A stretch of 64,000 nucleotides of DNA from Shouchella clausii (GCF_001598215.1 NZ_BCXJ01000006.1:186001-250000), one strand, 5' to 3'. Positions 9,151 through 19,246 are shown, counted from the stretch's first letter. Notes: generated by a model not told the origin, from the sequence alone. Numbers and translations: made by a program.

Positions 9151-9447
9151 TTAAATTTGCATTCTCATCATTTCCTGATACGCTTCTACTGCTTTATTTC
9201 GTACTTCTAGCGCGGCTTGCATCGAAACCGATGCCTTGTTCGCCGCAATCATGACGTCATGAACATCAATGGGTTCTTGTTTGACAAGTGCTTGTGTTGC
9301 TTCGCTTGAAGCAAGCTGGTCTTGATTGACTGAGTGGAGAGCGTTCATTAAAGCCGACTTAAAATCGGCGCCTTTGCTGTTTGCCTCCGTTTTGCCAGCT
9401 GGTGTAGCGAGCGATTGGAAAAGTGGCTGCATCGCTTCAATTGTCAT
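9151..9447 (-). CDS. fliE: Flagellar hook-basal body complex protein FliE
   Basis: 98-aa export substrate that joins the MS ring to the proximal rod. The conserved C-terminal half contains DVHDVMIAANKASVSMQAALEVRNK and ends in AYQEMMRMQI, the family signature. It sits between flgC and fliF, which is the standard order flgB-flgC-fliE-fliF. A GGAGGGTGAGGAAAG-like ribosome site precedes the ATG. Confidence 0.93.
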   Translation of the reverse strand: MTIEAMQPLFQSLATPAGKTEANSKGADFKSALMNALHSVNQDQLASSEATQALVKQEPIDVHDVMIAANKASVSMQAALEVRNKAVEAYQEMMRMQI

Positions 9448-9463
9448 CTTTCCTCACCCTCCT

Positions 9464-9910
9464 TTAACGACCTATTTCCAGTGCTTTCATAACCATCCCT
9501 TTGCTAGCTTGAAGCGCTGTTACGTTTGCTTCATAGGACCTCGTGGCACTTGTAATGTCCACCATTTCTCTTGCGATCTCGACGTTTGGTTTTGCGACAT
9601 ACCCGTCTTCATTTGCATCAGGATGGGTAGGGTCATAAACAAGTGTGGCTGGTGTGGGATCACGGACAATTTGTTTTGCTACAACTCCCTGATCTAGCTC
9701 GGCCGTTGCTTTTTGCAGCTCTGTCGAAAAGCGCCCCATCGACGTAGGCCCTTGGACAACCATTCGCCGCTGGTAGGGCTGCCATTCGCCATTTACAAGT
9801 TCTGCCCTTGTTGTATCAGCATTGGCAATGTTGCTTGCTGCTACGTCCATTCGCAATCGCTGTAGTGTAAGTCCTGAACCAGATACGTTCATGCTTGAAA
9901 ACATCGTCAT
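9464..9910 (-). CDS. flgC: Flagellar basal-body rod protein FlgC
   Basis: Proximal rod subunit, 148 aa. The N-terminal motif RMDVAASNIANADTTRA (about 20-36) and the C-terminal VDITSATRSYEANVTAL are the two axial-protein polymerisation segments. The internal segment VNGEWQPYQRRMVV is typical of FlgC. It follows flgB by about 12 nt and precedes fliE, so it belongs to the first rod-gene set of the fla/che operon. Confidence 0.94.
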   Translation of the reverse strand: MTMFSSMNVSGSGLTLQRLRMDVAASNIANADTTRAELVNGEWQPYQRRMVVQGPTSMGRFSTELQKATAELDQGVVAKQIVRDPTPATLVYDPTHPDANEDGYVAKPNVEIAREMVDITSATRSYEANVTALQASKGMVMKALEIGR

Positions 9911-9922
9911 ACGCCTTTCCTC

Positions 9923-10318
9923 CTATTTGCCGCCTTTTATTGCTGTTTCAAGTGATTGGAAGCTTCCGCTGATTCGGTCAACGAGCGCATTGTAATAAAG
10001 TTGATTTTTCGCCATTTCGGACATTTGCTTATCTACGTCGACACTGTTCCCATTGTGGTTGTATAGCTCTCCCTTTTCCCGTAATGAAACACCGCCATTT
10101 CCAGGAAGCGGAAAAGACAAATGGCGCTCGTCTGTCCGTTTCGCTTTCAATTGTCCCGTTTTTTCTCCAACAGCCTGTAAAACTTGGTCAAAAGACACGG
10201 TTTTCTCTTTAAAATTAGGTGTATCGACATTTGCTAGATTTGTTGAGATGGCTTTTTGTTTCGTAGCCGAGTAGCGTATGCCTTCTTCAAGCGCTGCAAT
10301 TGTACTAGTAACGAACAA
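9923..10318 (-). CDS. flgB: Flagellar basal-body rod protein FlgB (first gene of fla/che operon)
   Basis: Proximal rod subunit, 131 aa, with the rod motif AISTNLANVDTPNFKEK (about 24-40) and a C-terminal VDVDKQMSEMAKNQLYYNALV segment. The start is a TTG at 10318 preceded by AAAGGAGGGAGACGG, an almost perfect ribosome site, so the non-ATG start is well supported. It is the first gene after a 510-bp non-coding region and therefore the likely first gene of the operon. Confidence 0.93.
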   Translation of the reverse strand: MFVTSTIAALEEGIRYSATKQKAISTNLANVDTPNFKEKTVSFDQVLQAVGEKTGQLKAKRTDERHLSFPLPGNGGVSLREKGELYNHNGNSVDVDKQMSEMAKNQLYYNALVDRISGSFQSLETAIKGGK

Positions 10319-10396
10319 CCGTCTCCCTCCTTTTACTCATGTCTTTTCTCATAAAAACAGGAAAGATTAAGCACTATTTCCCATGTTTAGCCCTGA

Positions 10397-10430
10397 TAAA
10401 ATTTTACTAGTTTTTGAGATGTTTGTCTAA
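10397..10430 (-). promoter_or_regulatory. Probable SigA promoter of the fla/che operon
   Basis: On the minus strand, TAGACA and TAAAAT are separated by exactly 17 nt (5/6 matches to each consensus hexamer). They lie about 80-110 nt upstream of the flgB TTG. Positions are approximate to a base or two. A second TATAAT lies further upstream near 10475 but has only a weak -35. Confidence 0.6.
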
Positions 10431-10752
10431 GCTCAATTGAGATTTATGTATAATTAAGTCTAATGTACCATTATTATAAGTGATTTTAGTCCTAAATAAC
10501 GATGTAATGTTACGTTTTTCGGGACTTTAGACTCTTGGTACGATTGTCATTTTTACTAGTTTATTGGAAAGAAAGTTTTTAGCTGGAACTGGGCATTAAT
10601 GCCCGTTTCGAATATCCCTTCTCTCCTGTATACCTAACTTTGTTACTATTTAGGCATTTGGTCCCTTTAGTAACGCTACATATCGACTAAACACTTGAAA
10701 CATCGCCCTACTCTGGGTCCTTTTAGCTAGTTGAAAAAGCGCAGATCAACAC

Positions 10753-10798
10753 AGCAAAAAACCACCTATCCTCAATTGGACAGGTGGCTTTTTGCTGT
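10753..10798 (-). terminator. Intrinsic terminator after codY
   Basis: Inverted repeat CCACCTGTCC / GGATAGGTGG (one mismatch), loop AATTGA, followed on the minus strand by a run of six T. It lies about 30 nt after the codY stop. The plus strand also has a T-run, so it may work in both directions. Confidence 0.85.
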
Positions 10799-10828
10799 AG
10801 TTCAGTCTGATTGATTTTATAATTGGGC

Positions 10829-11608
10829 TTAGTCTTCTTTCATACGCTCTAGTTCCAATAGAAACTTGTCATTAAGCACTTTAATGTATGTGCCTTTCAT
10901 TCCTAAAGAACGAGACTCGATGACGCCTGCACTTTCAAGTTTACGCAATGCATTAACGATAACAGAACGGGTAATGCCAACACGGTCAGCGATTTTGCTT
11001 GCTACTAGCAATCCTTCTCTGCCGTCAAGTTCCTCGAAAATATGTTCAACCGCTTCTAGCTCACTGTAAGAAAGCGAACTGATCGCCATTTGTACAACAG
11101 CTTTGCTGCGTGCTTCTTCTTCAATTTCTTGTGTCTTCTCATGGAGGATTTCCATGCCGACAACCGTTGCTCCGTATTCAGCCAAGATTAAATCATCGTC
11201 GCTAAAAGAGCGGTTTAAACGGGATAGGATCAACGTACCAAGACGTTGACCGCCACCTTTAATTGGCACAATGGTCGTTAAGCCGTTTTTAAAGATGTCA
11301 CGGTTTTCAACAGGAAACGCAGTATACTCGCTGTGTACATCGATATTGGCAGAAGTGTCCTCAATTTTAAATAGGCCATCTGTATACTCTTCTGGAAACT
11401 GGCGCTCATCGAGCATTTTTTTCATGCGATCATTCTCGATCTCTTCTTCAATAGAGAAGCCAAGCAATTTACCACGGCGGCTAACGACAAAGACGTTAGA
11501 GCCGATCGCTTCACGCAACGTCATCGCCATTTCTCGGAAATTGACGTGTTGTCCACTTGTTTTTTGCAGCATTTCATTAATCTTTCTTGTTCTTGTAAGT
11601 AAATCCAT
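10829..11608 (-). CDS. codY: GTP-sensing transcriptional pleiotropic repressor CodY
   Basis: 259-aa global regulator that binds GTP and branched-chain amino acids and represses nutrient-scavenging, motility and stationary-phase genes. The N-terminal GAF domain covers about 1-150 (opening [32 protein letters not shown]). The C-terminal winged helix-turn-helix has [20 protein letters not shown], the highly conserved DNA-recognition segment. Length is that of the family. It is the last gene of the xerC-hslV-hslU-codY cluster, the same arrangement as codV-clpQ-clpY-codY in B. subtilis, and lies directly before the flagellar operon it is known to control there. Confidence 0.98.
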   Translation of the reverse strand: MDLLTRTRKINEMLQKTSGQHVNFREMAMTLREAIGSNVFVVSRRGKLLGFSIEEEIENDRMKKMLDERQFPEEYTDGLFKIEDTSANIDVHSEYTAFPVENRDIFKNGLTTIVPIKGGGQRLGTLILSRLNRSFSDDDLILAEYGATVVGMEILHEKTQEIEEEARSKAVVQMAISSLSYSELEAVEHIFEELDGREGLLVASKIADRVGITRSVIVNALRKLESAGVIESRSLGMKGTYIKVLNDKFLLELERMKED

Positions 11609-11633
11609 TCCTACATCTCTCCTTTGTTTGCTA

Positions 11634-13025
11634 TTACAATATAAATTGGCTTAAATCGCGGTTTTTTGCAATGGAACCTAGTTTTTCTTCGACATACTGT
11701 TCGGTGATTTCAAGTGTCTCCAAGTGAATATCGGCTGCTTCAAAGGACAAATCTTCAAGCAATTTTTCTAGCAACGTATGCAAACGGCGCGCTCCGATGT
11801 TTTCTGTTTCTTGGTTCACTTCGCTCGCAATCGTCGCAATCTTACGAACAGCTTCGTCTGAAAACTTCATTTCTATACCTTCGGTCTGCAAAAGTGCTTC
11901 ATATTGCTTTGTCAATGCGTTGTCCGGTTCTACTAAAATGCGGACAAAATCATCGACAGAAAGGCTTTGCAGTTCAACCCTAATCGGAAAGCGCCCTTGC
12001 AATTCCGGAATTAGATCTGCTGGTTTGGCCATATGAAAAGCGCCTGCTGCAATAAAAAGGATATGGTCCGTTTTAACGGCACCGTATTTCGTCACGACAG
12101 TCGAACCTTCTACAATCGGCAAAATGTCGCGTTGGACACCTTCTCGAGAAACATTGGCCCCTTGATCGTTTTTTCCAGCCACTTTATCAATTTCATCGAT
12201 AAAGATGATCCCGAGCTGTTCAGCCCGTGTAATCGCTTCCTGTGTGACATCATCCATATCGATCAGTTTCTGCGCTTCTTCTTCAGCGAGTACACCACGG
12301 GCTTCGGCCACTGTCATGCGGCGTTTTTTCTTCTTCTTCGGCATCATGCTTGATAGCATCTCTTGCATATTCATGCCCATTTGTTCCATACCCGCCCCGC
12401 CTTGAAACAAATCCATAAAACCATGATTTTGTTCCGTCACTTCAACAGTGACGATGCGCTCTTCCAGCTCACCTTGCTTAAGCTTTTCCGCCATTTTTTT
12501 CTTTAAATTGGCACGGGTCAGTTCCTCTTCTCCGTCTTCCTCCTCCTCTTTATCCGGCTGGCTAAAGAGCATTTCAAACGGATTTTTATAATTGGTTTCC
12601 TTTTTCATGGAAGGGACAAGAAGTTCGATAAGCCGTTTGTCAGCCAGCTCTTTCGCTTCGTCTTTCACGAGTGCGACTCGCTCTTCTTTCACAAGACGGA
12701 CACTTGACTCAACCAAATCGCGCACCATGGACTCTACGTCGCGGCCGACATAGCCGACTTCCGTAAACTTTGTGGCCTCCACCTTAATAAACGGTGCGCC
12801 TACAAGTTTTGCAAGCCTTCTGGCAATTTCTGTTTTACCGACGCCAGTAGGGCCAATCATTAAAATGTTTTTCGGCGTAATTTCCTCCCTCATGGAAGGA
12901 TCGAGCTTTGTACGGCGATAGCGATTGCGCAGTGCAACAGCAACAGACCGTTTGGCCCCGTCTTGCCCGACAATATATTGGTTCAACCGCTCCACAATTT
13001 CCCGAGGCGTCAATGTGCTTGTCAT
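11634..13025 (-). CDS. hslU: ATP-dependent protease ATPase subunit HslU (ClpY)
   Basis: AAA+ unfoldase that feeds substrates to HslV. The Walker A GPTGVGKT lies at about 58-65 and the Walker B IIFIDEID at about 273-280. The I-domain between them (about 110-240) contains an acidic run and the basic patch KKKKKRR. The C-terminal [11 protein letters not shown]-type sensor region is present ([14 protein letters not shown]). The ATG at 13025 is preceded by GGAGGG at 8 nt; the upstream in-frame TTG has no site. 463 aa is usual. It overlaps nothing and sits between hslV and codY. Confidence 0.97.
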   Translation of the reverse strand: MTSTLTPREIVERLNQYIVGQDGAKRSVAVALRNRYRRTKLDPSMREEITPKNILMIGPTGVGKTEIARRLAKLVGAPFIKVEATKFTEVGYVGRDVESMVRDLVESSVRLVKEERVALVKDEAKELADKRLIELLVPSMKKETNYKNPFEMLFSQPDKEEEEDGEEELTRANLKKKMAEKLKQGELEERIVTVEVTEQNHGFMDLFQGGAGMEQMGMNMQEMLSSMMPKKKKKRRMTVAEARGVLAEEEAQKLIDMDDVTQEAITRAEQLGIIFIDEIDKVAGKNDQGANVSREGVQRDILPIVEGSTVVTKYGAVKTDHILFIAAGAFHMAKPADLIPELQGRFPIRVELQSLSVDDFVRILVEPDNALTKQYEALLQTEGIEMKFSDEAVRKIATIASEVNQETENIGARRLHTLLEKLLEDLSFEAADIHLETLEITEQYVEEKLGSIAKNRDLSQFIL

Positions 13026-13050
13026 TGCTTTACCCTCCAATCGTTCATCA

Positions 13051-13596
13051 TCACTCTGTCAGTTCCTCTACGACAATTTGGTCATTTGTATACACACAGA
13101 TTTCGCCTGCCGTTTCAAGGGCAGCAACGGCAATTTCACGTGCGCTCAACCCAGGGGCATGGCGCTTTAGCGCACGTCCGGCACTCAGTGCGTAATTTCC
13201 TCCAGAGCCAATAGCGAGAATCCCGTCGTCAGGCTGGATCACTTCTCCTGTTCCTGAGATAAGAAGCAAAGCTTGTTTATCCATCACAATCAGCATCGCC
13301 TCAAGTTTTCGTAACACCCGGTCGCTGCGCCACTCCTTCGCTAGCTCGACAGAGGCGCGCTGCAAATTGCCATTGTATTCTTCCAGTTTTGCTTCAAACT
13401 TTTCGAACAATGTAAAAGCATCAGCAACTGAACCTGCAAAGCCAGCGAGAACGTTATTATGGTATAGCTTGCGGACTTTGCGTGCGGTATGTTTCATCAC
13501 CACAGCATTGCCGAACGTAACTTGACCGTCGCCAGCCATAGCAAACCCGCCATTATGGGCAATCGCAAAAATCGTTGTTGCGTGGAAACCCTCCAT
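13051..13596 (-). CDS. hslV: ATP-dependent protease peptidase subunit HslV (ClpQ)
   Basis: Proteasome beta-like peptidase (181 aa) that forms the core of HslUV. The family segment [21 protein letters not shown] and later [14 protein letters not shown] are clear. The ATG at 13596 has AAGGAG 9 nt upstream and gives a start [11 protein letters not shown]; a TTG at 13602 would give M-T-M-E-G but lies only 3 nt after the same site. In classical HslV the nucleophile is the Thr of the TT pair, here after a six-residue leader; in B. subtilis a Ser right after Met is used instead. Which residue acts here cannot be read from sequence alone. Confidence 0.95.
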   Translation of the reverse strand: MEGFHATTIFAIAHNGGFAMAGDGQVTFGNAVVMKHTARKVRKLYHNNVLAGFAGSVADAFTLFEKFEAKLEEYNGNLQRASVELAKEWRSDRVLRKLEAMLIVMDKQALLLISGTGEVIQPDDGILAIGSGGNYALSAGRALKRHAPGLSAREIAVAALETAGEICVYTNDQIVVEELTE

Positions 13597-13620
13597 TGTC
13601 AAACGCTCCTTTTTATAGAC

Positions 13621-14529
13621 TTAGGCTCGCGGATGGGCGCCTTTATAAACGGCATAGAGCCGCTCCTTGCTTACATGTGTATAAACTTGTGTCGTCTTAA
13701 GCGATTGGTGGCCTAGCAACTCTTGGACAGCGCGCAAGTCAGCGCCGGCATTAAGCAAATGGGTCGCAAAAGAATGGCGAATGGCATGTGGGCTTATTTT
13801 TTTCTGCATAGCCGCTTCGTCCAGTCTTTTTTCCACAATCTTCCGAATGCTCCGATCGCTTAACGCTCCTCCACGATAGTTCAAAAACAAATGGGAAGTC
13901 GGATCGTTTGCACGCAAAAGCTTGGGGCGCGCCTCGTTTATGTACGATTCAACAGCGCTAACAGCCATTTTCCCTACTGGAACATACCGCTCTTTGCGGC
14001 CTTTTCCGAAAACACGTACCGTCTCGCTCACTCGATCCCATTGGTCCAGTGCCAGCATGCTGCATTCCGAAACACGCATTCCCGTTGCATACAGCAACTC
14101 AATGATCGCCTTATCACGCTTTTCGAGAGGCTTATTCGCAGGAAGCGCTAAAAGCCAGTGCTCCATTTCTTCTTCATAGAGAAAAGTAGGCAAACGCGTT
14201 GTTTGTTTAGGCAAATGCGTGTGCAAGAAAGGGTTTTCGCTAATATGCCCCTCTTCCATCAAGAATTTTCCAAAGGTTCTAAGCGCCGACAATTTTCTTG
14301 CGATCGATTTTCTCGCGTACTTCTTATCGACAAGCTCGCTTATAAAAAGGCGGACATCTTGGTGCTTTACGTCTTTTATCTCGGCAATGCCCGCTGCCGA
14401 CATAAATGCGGCGAATTGCCGTACGTCTTTTCGATAGTGGTCGATTGTCCATTTTGAACCGTTCTTTTCGACTTGGACATAGCGGACAAATTGGTCAATC
14501 AAAAGCCGTTCAGATAATTCCACATTCAT
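13621..14529 (-). CDS. xerC: Tyrosine recombinase XerC (CodV)
   Basis: 302-aa site-specific recombinase that, with XerD, resolves chromosome dimers at dif. The N-terminal SAM-like core-binding domain spans about 1-95 and the catalytic domain about 110-295. Catalytic residues are visible: Arg in ATGMRVSE, the HAIRHSFATHL box (His and Arg), the GHQSLKTTQVY box with the second His and the nucleophilic Tyr in VYTHVSKE. It lies immediately upstream of hslV in the codY cluster, a housekeeping position, so it is not a sign of a mobile element. Confidence 0.96.
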   Translation of the reverse strand: MNVELSERLLIDQFVRYVQVEKNGSKWTIDHYRKDVRQFAAFMSAAGIAEIKDVKHQDVRLFISELVDKKYARKSIARKLSALRTFGKFLMEEGHISENPFLHTHLPKQTTRLPTFLYEEEMEHWLLALPANKPLEKRDKAIIELLYATGMRVSECSMLALDQWDRVSETVRVFGKGRKERYVPVGKMAVSAVESYINEARPKLLRANDPTSHLFLNYRGGALSDRSIRKIVEKRLDEAAMQKKISPHAIRHSFATHLLNAGADLRAVQELLGHQSLKTTQVYTHVSKERLYAVYKGAHPRA

Positions 14530-14587
14530 GCCTCCCTCTTAGAACTAATAAATTTTACCATAGTTCAAGAGGGAGAAGCAACTGATG

Positions 14588-15898
14588 TCACACTTCTTTC
14601 ATAAAATTCTGAATCGACTCCAACGCACGCTTAGCTAGCGCCTCATAGCGTTCTTTTTTCGCTTTTATACGAACGTCAAGCGGCGGAACAAGACCAAAGT
14701 TCGCATTCATAGGCTGGAACGTTTTCGCATTCGCATTTGTAATGTAGGCAGCCATACTACCGATCATCGTTTCTTCAGGAAAAACAGCAAGCGGTTGGCT
14801 TTGTGTCCATTTAAAGGCGTTAATCCCTGCAACCAATCCTGCTGCCGCTGACTCCACGTAGCCTTCGACACCTGTCATCTGCCCTGCAAAGAACAAATCA
14901 CTGCGTTTTTTCGATTGGTATGTCGGCTTTAACAAGTTAGGAGAATTTAAAAACGTATTTCTGTGCATAACCCCATAACGGACAATATCAGCGTTTTCCA
15001 AGCCTGGAATCATGCGAATCACTTCTTTTTGCGGACCCCATTTTAAATGCGTTTGGAAACCAACCATATTGTACAATGTTCCGGAAGAATTGTCTTGCCG
15101 TAACTGCACGACAGCAAAAGGGCGCTTCCCTGTTTTCGGATCTTCTAGTCCAACTGGCTTTAATGGTCCAAACAGCATCGTTTTCTTGCCGCGGGAAGCC
15201 ATCACTTCAATTGGCATGCAGCCTTCGAAAAAAATGTCTTTCTCAAATTCCCGCAGCGGGACGGTTTCCGCTTCAATCAATGCTTGGTAGAAACGGTCAA
15301 ATTCCTCTTCTGTCATCGGACAGTTGAGATAGGCAGCCTCCCCTTTATCATAACGACTCTTCAAGTAGACTTTGTCACGGTCTATCGTTTCGGCGTCAAT
15401 GATAGGAGCGGCGGCGTCATAGAAATATAAATATTCTTCGCCGCTAAATGCTTTTAATTGTTCCGCCAATGCTTCAGAAGTGAGTGGACCTGTAGCAATA
15501 ATCGTCGGGCCTTCAGGTATTTCAGTCATTTCCTCATGGACGACCGTTACGTTTGGATGGCCTTTTACATATTCGGTCACTTTGCCAGCAAAATCATGGC
15601 GATCTACAGCAAGAGCGCCGCCAGCAGGAACGGCTGCTTCATCAGCTGCTTTGATAATGACCGAATCAAGATGGCGCATTTCCTCTTTCAGCACGCCGAC
15701 AGCATTGGCAAGTGAGTTGCCCCTTAACGAATTGCTGCATACAAGTTCGGCAAACTTGTCCGTATGATGAGCAGGCGTCTGTTTCACCGGTCTCATTTCA
15801 TAGAGCCGAACATGGCCTCCTCGTTTTGCTATTTGCCAAGCCGCTTCGCTACCAGCGAGACCAGCCCCTATTACATTTATCGACTGTTTGTGCGTCAT
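14588..15898 (-). CDS. trmFO: Folate-dependent tRNA (uracil-5-)-methyltransferase TrmFO
   Basis: 436-aa flavoprotein that makes m5U54 in the T-loop of tRNA using methylene-tetrahydrofolate (older name Gid). The FAD-binding Rossmann motif [14 protein letters not shown] is at about 9-22. The catalytic region [11 protein letters not shown] carries the conserved Cys. The [16 protein letters not shown] block near the C-terminus is the second FAD contact. Length matches the family. It lies between topA and xerC as in B. subtilis. Confidence 0.97.
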   Translation of the reverse strand: MTHKQSINVIGAGLAGSEAAWQIAKRGGHVRLYEMRPVKQTPAHHTDKFAELVCSNSLRGNSLANAVGVLKEEMRHLDSVIIKAADEAAVPAGGALAVDRHDFAGKVTEYVKGHPNVTVVHEEMTEIPEGPTIIATGPLTSEALAEQLKAFSGEEYLYFYDAAAPIIDAETIDRDKVYLKSRYDKGEAAYLNCPMTEEEFDRFYQALIEAETVPLREFEKDIFFEGCMPIEVMASRGKKTMLFGPLKPVGLEDPKTGKRPFAVVQLRQDNSSGTLYNMVGFQTHLKWGPQKEVIRMIPGLENADIVRYGVMHRNTFLNSPNLLKPTYQSKKRSDLFFAGQMTGVEGYVESAAAGLVAGINAFKWTQSQPLAVFPEETMIGSMAAYITNANAKTFQPMNANFGLVPPLDVRIKAKKERYEALAKRALESIQNFMKEV

Positions 15899-15941
15899 TT
15901 AAACAAATGCTCCTTTTTCCCGACAATCATTTCACACAAAT

Positions 15942-15968
15942 GCCTCCACTCCTTAGCAGAGTGAAGGC
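15942..15968 (-). terminator. Possible weak terminator hairpin between topA and trmFO
   Basis: Ten-base arms (GCCTTCACTC / GAGTGGAGGC on the minus strand, one G-U pair) with a 7-nt loop. The following minus-strand sequence is only partly T-rich (ATTTGTG), so termination may be incomplete and trmFO may be partly read from topA. Confidence 0.45.
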
Positions 15969-16051
15969 TTTTATCATCAAGTACCCTTATCATAGTATCT
16001 TTCTAGCTTGATTTCAACTAATAGCATTCGCTAAAGCCTCTTTTCGACAAA

Positions 16052-18124
16052 TTATTGTTTTTCTTCCTCATAATCACATGAAGTACAAGCGACAAACACA
16101 CCTTTTTTCGATTTCTTCTCCACTAACAACCCTTGACATTTTGGGCATGGACGGGAAATCGGTTTATCCCAAGATACAAATTCACAGTCTGGGTACCGGT
16201 CACATCCGTAGAAAATCCGCCGCTTCTTGCTTTTACGTTCAACAATGTTTCCTTGTTTACACGTAGGGCAAGTGACGCCGATTTCTTTGACAATCGCTTT
16301 TGTATTTCGGCAATCAGGAAAGTTGGAGCAGGCCATAAATTTTCCATAGCGCCCCATTTTATAGACCATCTCATGGCCGCATTTTTCACAGTCTTCTCCA
16401 GCCGGTTCGTCTTTAATCTCGACTTCTTCCATTTCTTCTTCAGCCACTTTTAAGCGTTTCTCAAAACTTTGGTAAAACTGGTCGATAATGCTAATCCAGT
16501 TGTCGCGTCCATCTTCAATGCTATCAAGGTCTTCTTCCATTTTCGCCGTAAATTCCACATCGAGGATTTCAGGGAAAAATTCAACTATCAAATCCAACAC
16601 GATTTCACCAAGCTCTGTCGGGACAAATCGCTTTTCATCTAAGGCTACGTATCCACGTCGCTGAATGGTATCAAGCGTTGGCGCATACGTAGATGGCCGT
16701 CCGATCCCAAGTTCTTCAAGCGTTTTTACAAGCCTTGCTTCCGTGTAGCGTGGAGGCGGCTGTGTAAAATGCTGATTTGGCGTCACTTCTGTTTTTTCAA
16801 CTTGTTGCCCTTTTGCCAGTGCAGGCAACAACCGATCTTCCTCTTTTTTATTGTCGTCATTTCCTTCAATGTACACTTTCATGAAGCCAGGAAATTTGAC
16901 TTTTGAGCCGGTGGCGCGAAATCCGACACCATTATTATCCAAATCAACCGTCATCGTATCCATAATCGCAGGGGCCATTTCACTTGCGACAAGGCGCTCC
17001 CAAATGAGGCGGTACAAGCGGAGTTGGTCCCGTGACAAATATTCTTTTAGTTGTTTCGGCTCATATTTGACCGAAGTTGGCCGAATCGCTTCATGGGCAT
17101 CTTGGGCATTTTTGTCCTGCTTTTGTTTTCGTTCGCCTTTACGGGCGTACTCTTCGCCGTATGTGGAGCGAATGTACTCGTATGTTTCTTGTTTGGCTGT
17201 ATCAGAAATTCGGGTCGAGTCGGTACGCATGTACGTAATTAGACCGACTGTCCCTTCTTTCCCTAAATCGATGCCTTCATACAATTGTTGGGCAATGAGC
17301 ATCGTTTTCTTAGCCCGGAAATTTAACTTCCTTGCGGCTTCTTGCTGCAGGGACGACGTCGTAAAAGGCGAGACAGGGTTGCGGCGCCGTTCTTTTTTGA
17401 CAACATCAGCAACAGTAAACTGTTTTCCTTTTATTTGCTTTAGCACTTCATTGACGTTTTCTTCACTCGTTAAGCTTTCTTTTTTGCCATTTCGCCCATA
17501 AAACTTTGCTTCAAACGGCTCATCGCCAAGCAAAAACGTCCCTGTTATGCTCCAGTATTCCTCAGGCACAAATTGCTGAATTTCTTTTTCCCTATCTGTA
17601 ATCAGTTTGACTGCGACTGACTGGACGCGCCCGGCACTCAAGCCTTTTTTCACTTTTTTCCACAAAAGCGGCGAGATATTATAACCAACTAGGCGATCCA
17701 AAATCCGCCTCGCCTGTTGGGCATCGACCAAGTCCATATTGATGGGACGTGGATGTTTAAAAGCATCTTTAATCGCTGTTTTTGTTATTTCATTAAAAAC
17801 AACACGGCAGTCGGAGTTTTCGTCAATATTCAAGCTGTGTGCCAAATGCCAAGCAATCGCTTCTCCTTCGCGATCAGGGTCAGCGGCTAGATAAACGCGT
17901 TTTGCTTTTTTGGCAGCTGTTTTTAACTCTTTTAACACGGGGCCTTTCCCGCGGATTGTAATATACCTTGGCTCATAATTGTCTTCAACACTAACGCCCA
18001 TTTGGCTTTTAGGCAAATCACGCACATGGCCCATCGACGCTTTGACCACGTATTTTTTACCTAAATATTTGCCAATGGTTTTGGCTTTAGCGGGAGATTC
18101 CACGATTACTAAATAATCGGACAT
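16052..18124 (-). CDS. topA: DNA topoisomerase I
   Basis: 690-aa type IA topoisomerase that relaxes negative supercoils. The TOPRIM domain is at the N-terminus ([27 protein letters not shown] at about 83-90). The active-site Tyr is in [14 protein letters not shown], about residue 298. The C-terminus holds three zinc-ribbon type domains with CEKCG...C...C, CPTC...C...C and CPKCQ...CTSC pairs. Length and domain order match Bacillus TopA. The gene has its own promoter downstream of dprA. Confidence 0.98.
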   Translation of the reverse strand: MSDYLVIVESPAKAKTIGKYLGKKYVVKASMGHVRDLPKSQMGVSVEDNYEPRYITIRGKGPVLKELKTAAKKAKRVYLAADPDREGEAIAWHLAHSLNIDENSDCRVVFNEITKTAIKDAFKHPRPINMDLVDAQQARRILDRLVGYNISPLLWKKVKKGLSAGRVQSVAVKLITDREKEIQQFVPEEYWSITGTFLLGDEPFEAKFYGRNGKKESLTSEENVNEVLKQIKGKQFTVADVVKKERRRNPVSPFTTSSLQQEAARKLNFRAKKTMLIAQQLYEGIDLGKEGTVGLITYMRTDSTRISDTAKQETYEYIRSTYGEEYARKGERKQKQDKNAQDAHEAIRPTSVKYEPKQLKEYLSRDQLRLYRLIWERLVASEMAPAIMDTMTVDLDNNGVGFRATGSKVKFPGFMKVYIEGNDDNKKEEDRLLPALAKGQQVEKTEVTPNQHFTQPPPRYTEARLVKTLEELGIGRPSTYAPTLDTIQRRGYVALDEKRFVPTELGEIVLDLIVEFFPEILDVEFTAKMEEDLDSIEDGRDNWISIIDQFYQSFEKRLKVAEEEMEEVEIKDEPAGEDCEKCGHEMVYKMGRYGKFMACSNFPDCRNTKAIVKEIGVTCPTCKQGNIVERKSKKRRIFYGCDRYPDCEFVSWDKPISRPCPKCQGLLVEKKSKKGVFVACTSCDYEEEKQ

Positions 18125-18169
18125 GTAAAGCAGCTCCCTCTCAACTTATTCATAATGTAAATCTTCCTC

Positions 18170-18199
18170 ATTATTAAACAGACATTCCCCATTTGTCAA
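18170..18199 (-). promoter_or_regulatory. Probable SigA promoter of topA
   Basis: On the minus strand a perfect TTGACA (18194-18199) is followed after 18 nt by AATAAT (5/6 to TATAAT) or after 17 nt by TAATAA. It lies about 45 nt upstream of the topA ATG and just after the dprA stop. Confidence 0.65.
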
Positions 18200-18218
18200 A
18201 CGGTAGAAAGCAGCCTGT

Positions 18219-19157
18219 TTAAAAAGACGGCGATTCGTCTGTTTTTGACAAAAGTTGCGGCATTGCTTCGAATAACGATTCGCTCGCGTATAGGCAGCCG
18301 GCGCCTTGGCTAATGAGCCAATTGGTGCCTTCCGACTGTGTTGAAGTGACTGGTCCTGGCACAGCAAAGACATCACGCCCTTGCTCTAACGCTAAGTCGG
18401 CCGTAATAAGCGATCCGCTTTTCCGCTTTGCTTCTATTATGATAACGGCTTGTGACAAGCCGCTAATAATACGATTTCGGACGGGAAAGTGCCAGCGCTG
18501 CGGTTTCACAAACGGCGGATACTCGCTTAACAGCAACTGGCGTTCTGCCAATGTATGGAAAAGAGTTGCATGTTCAGGAGGGTAAATGCTGTCAAAACCG
18601 GAGCCAAGAACGGCAATAGTTGCCCCACCTGCTCGAATCGCTTGCTCGTGTGCCAACCCATCAATGCCGCGAGCCATTCCGCTGACAATTGTCAAAGAAT
18701 GTTCGGAAATTGGTGTCGCAATCGTCGCAAGCGCTGCCCGGCCGTAAGCAGTCGGCGTGCGCGTGCCGCAAATGGCAATTTTTTTCGTTTGTAATAGTTT
18801 GATGTTTCCTTTTGCGTATAACAAATAAGGCGGATCGTAAATCGTTTTTAATAGAGGCGGGTAGAGAGGATGAAAAAGCGGAAGTACATGAATGCCTGTC
18901 TCAATAAGGTTGGCGTACATGTTTTCAGGGGTCGTCTTATGCAGATGGCGCAAAAAAGCAATGGCGCTTTTTTCATTTATGCCGAGCTTAGCGGCAATTT
19001 CCAACGGACTAGCACGATAAGGCGCCTTTAGTGACGGGTCCCAGCAGAGCAATTTCGAAAACGCGCGATAATGGCCGTACAGCCACGTATGCATGTGTAC
19101 ATAGCGTCGTACAAAAGAAATAAGGGACAACTCCTTTCCGTATTTAAATCGCACCAA
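18219..19157 (-). CDS. dprA: DNA-processing protein DprA (Smf)
   Basis: Single-strand DNA binding protein that loads RecA onto incoming DNA during natural transformation. The Rossmann-like core carries AICGTRTPTAYG, VSGMARGIDGLAHEQ and AVLGSGFDSIYP. Further on are a PVRNRIISGLS motif and GSLITADLALEQGRDVFAVPG-type sequence. The start is uncertain: the frame is open to a TTG at 19157, but the only good ribosome site (AAAGGAG near 19135) is followed in frame by no ATG/GTG/TTG at proper distance, only an ATT about 9 nt on. The true start could be that ATT or the ATG coding for the Met in HMHTWL. It lies between sucD and topA as in B. subtilis. Confidence 0.93.
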   Translation of the reverse strand: MVRFKYGKELSLISFVRRYVHMHTWLYGHYRAFSKLLCWDPSLKAPYRASPLEIAAKLGINEKSAIAFLRHLHKTTPENMYANLIETGIHVLPLFHPLYPPLLKTIYDPPYLLYAKGNIKLLQTKKIAICGTRTPTAYGRAALATIATPISEHSLTIVSGMARGIDGLAHEQAIRAGGATIAVLGSGFDSIYPPEHATLFHTLAERQLLLSEYPPFVKPQRWHFPVRNRIISGLSQAVIIIEAKRKSGSLITADLALEQGRDVFAVPGPVTSTQSEGTNWLISQGAGCLYASESLFEAMPQLLSKTDESPSF

Positions 19158-19202
19158 CTAACGTTTATTTAAGGTTCAGGCAGAGCAAAATCTGCCACAC
19201 TT

Positions 19203-19232
19203 TGAAAAGCCCCTTACAACGAGGCAAGGGGC
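19203..19232 (-). terminator. Intrinsic terminator after sucCD
   Basis: Perfect 8-bp arms AGCCCCTT / AAGGGGCT with a 10-nt loop, followed on the minus strand by TTTTC. It lies directly after the sucD stop and separates sucCD from dprA. Confidence 0.85.
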
Positions 19233-19246
19233 TAAAAGCCATTACA

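Larger units (their letters stand above)
10319..10828. promoter_or_regulatory. 510-bp non-coding control region between codY and flgB
   Basis: No credible gene. It holds, in minus-strand order, the codY terminator (10753-10798), a sequence resembling a SigD -10 element (GTCGATAT, 10680-10687) without a good -35, a perfect 14-bp palindrome GGGCATTAATGCCC (10591-10604) and a SigA-type promoter close to flgB. It probably integrates several inputs to the flagellar operon; CodY is a known repressor of the B. subtilis fla/che promoter, but I could not find a convincing CodY box by eye. Confidence 0.55.

Noticed and set aside
13621-14529. Tyrosine recombinase as evidence of a mobile element
   Set aside because: It is the housekeeping XerC in its conserved place before hslV-hslU-codY; there are no flanking repeats or cargo genes.
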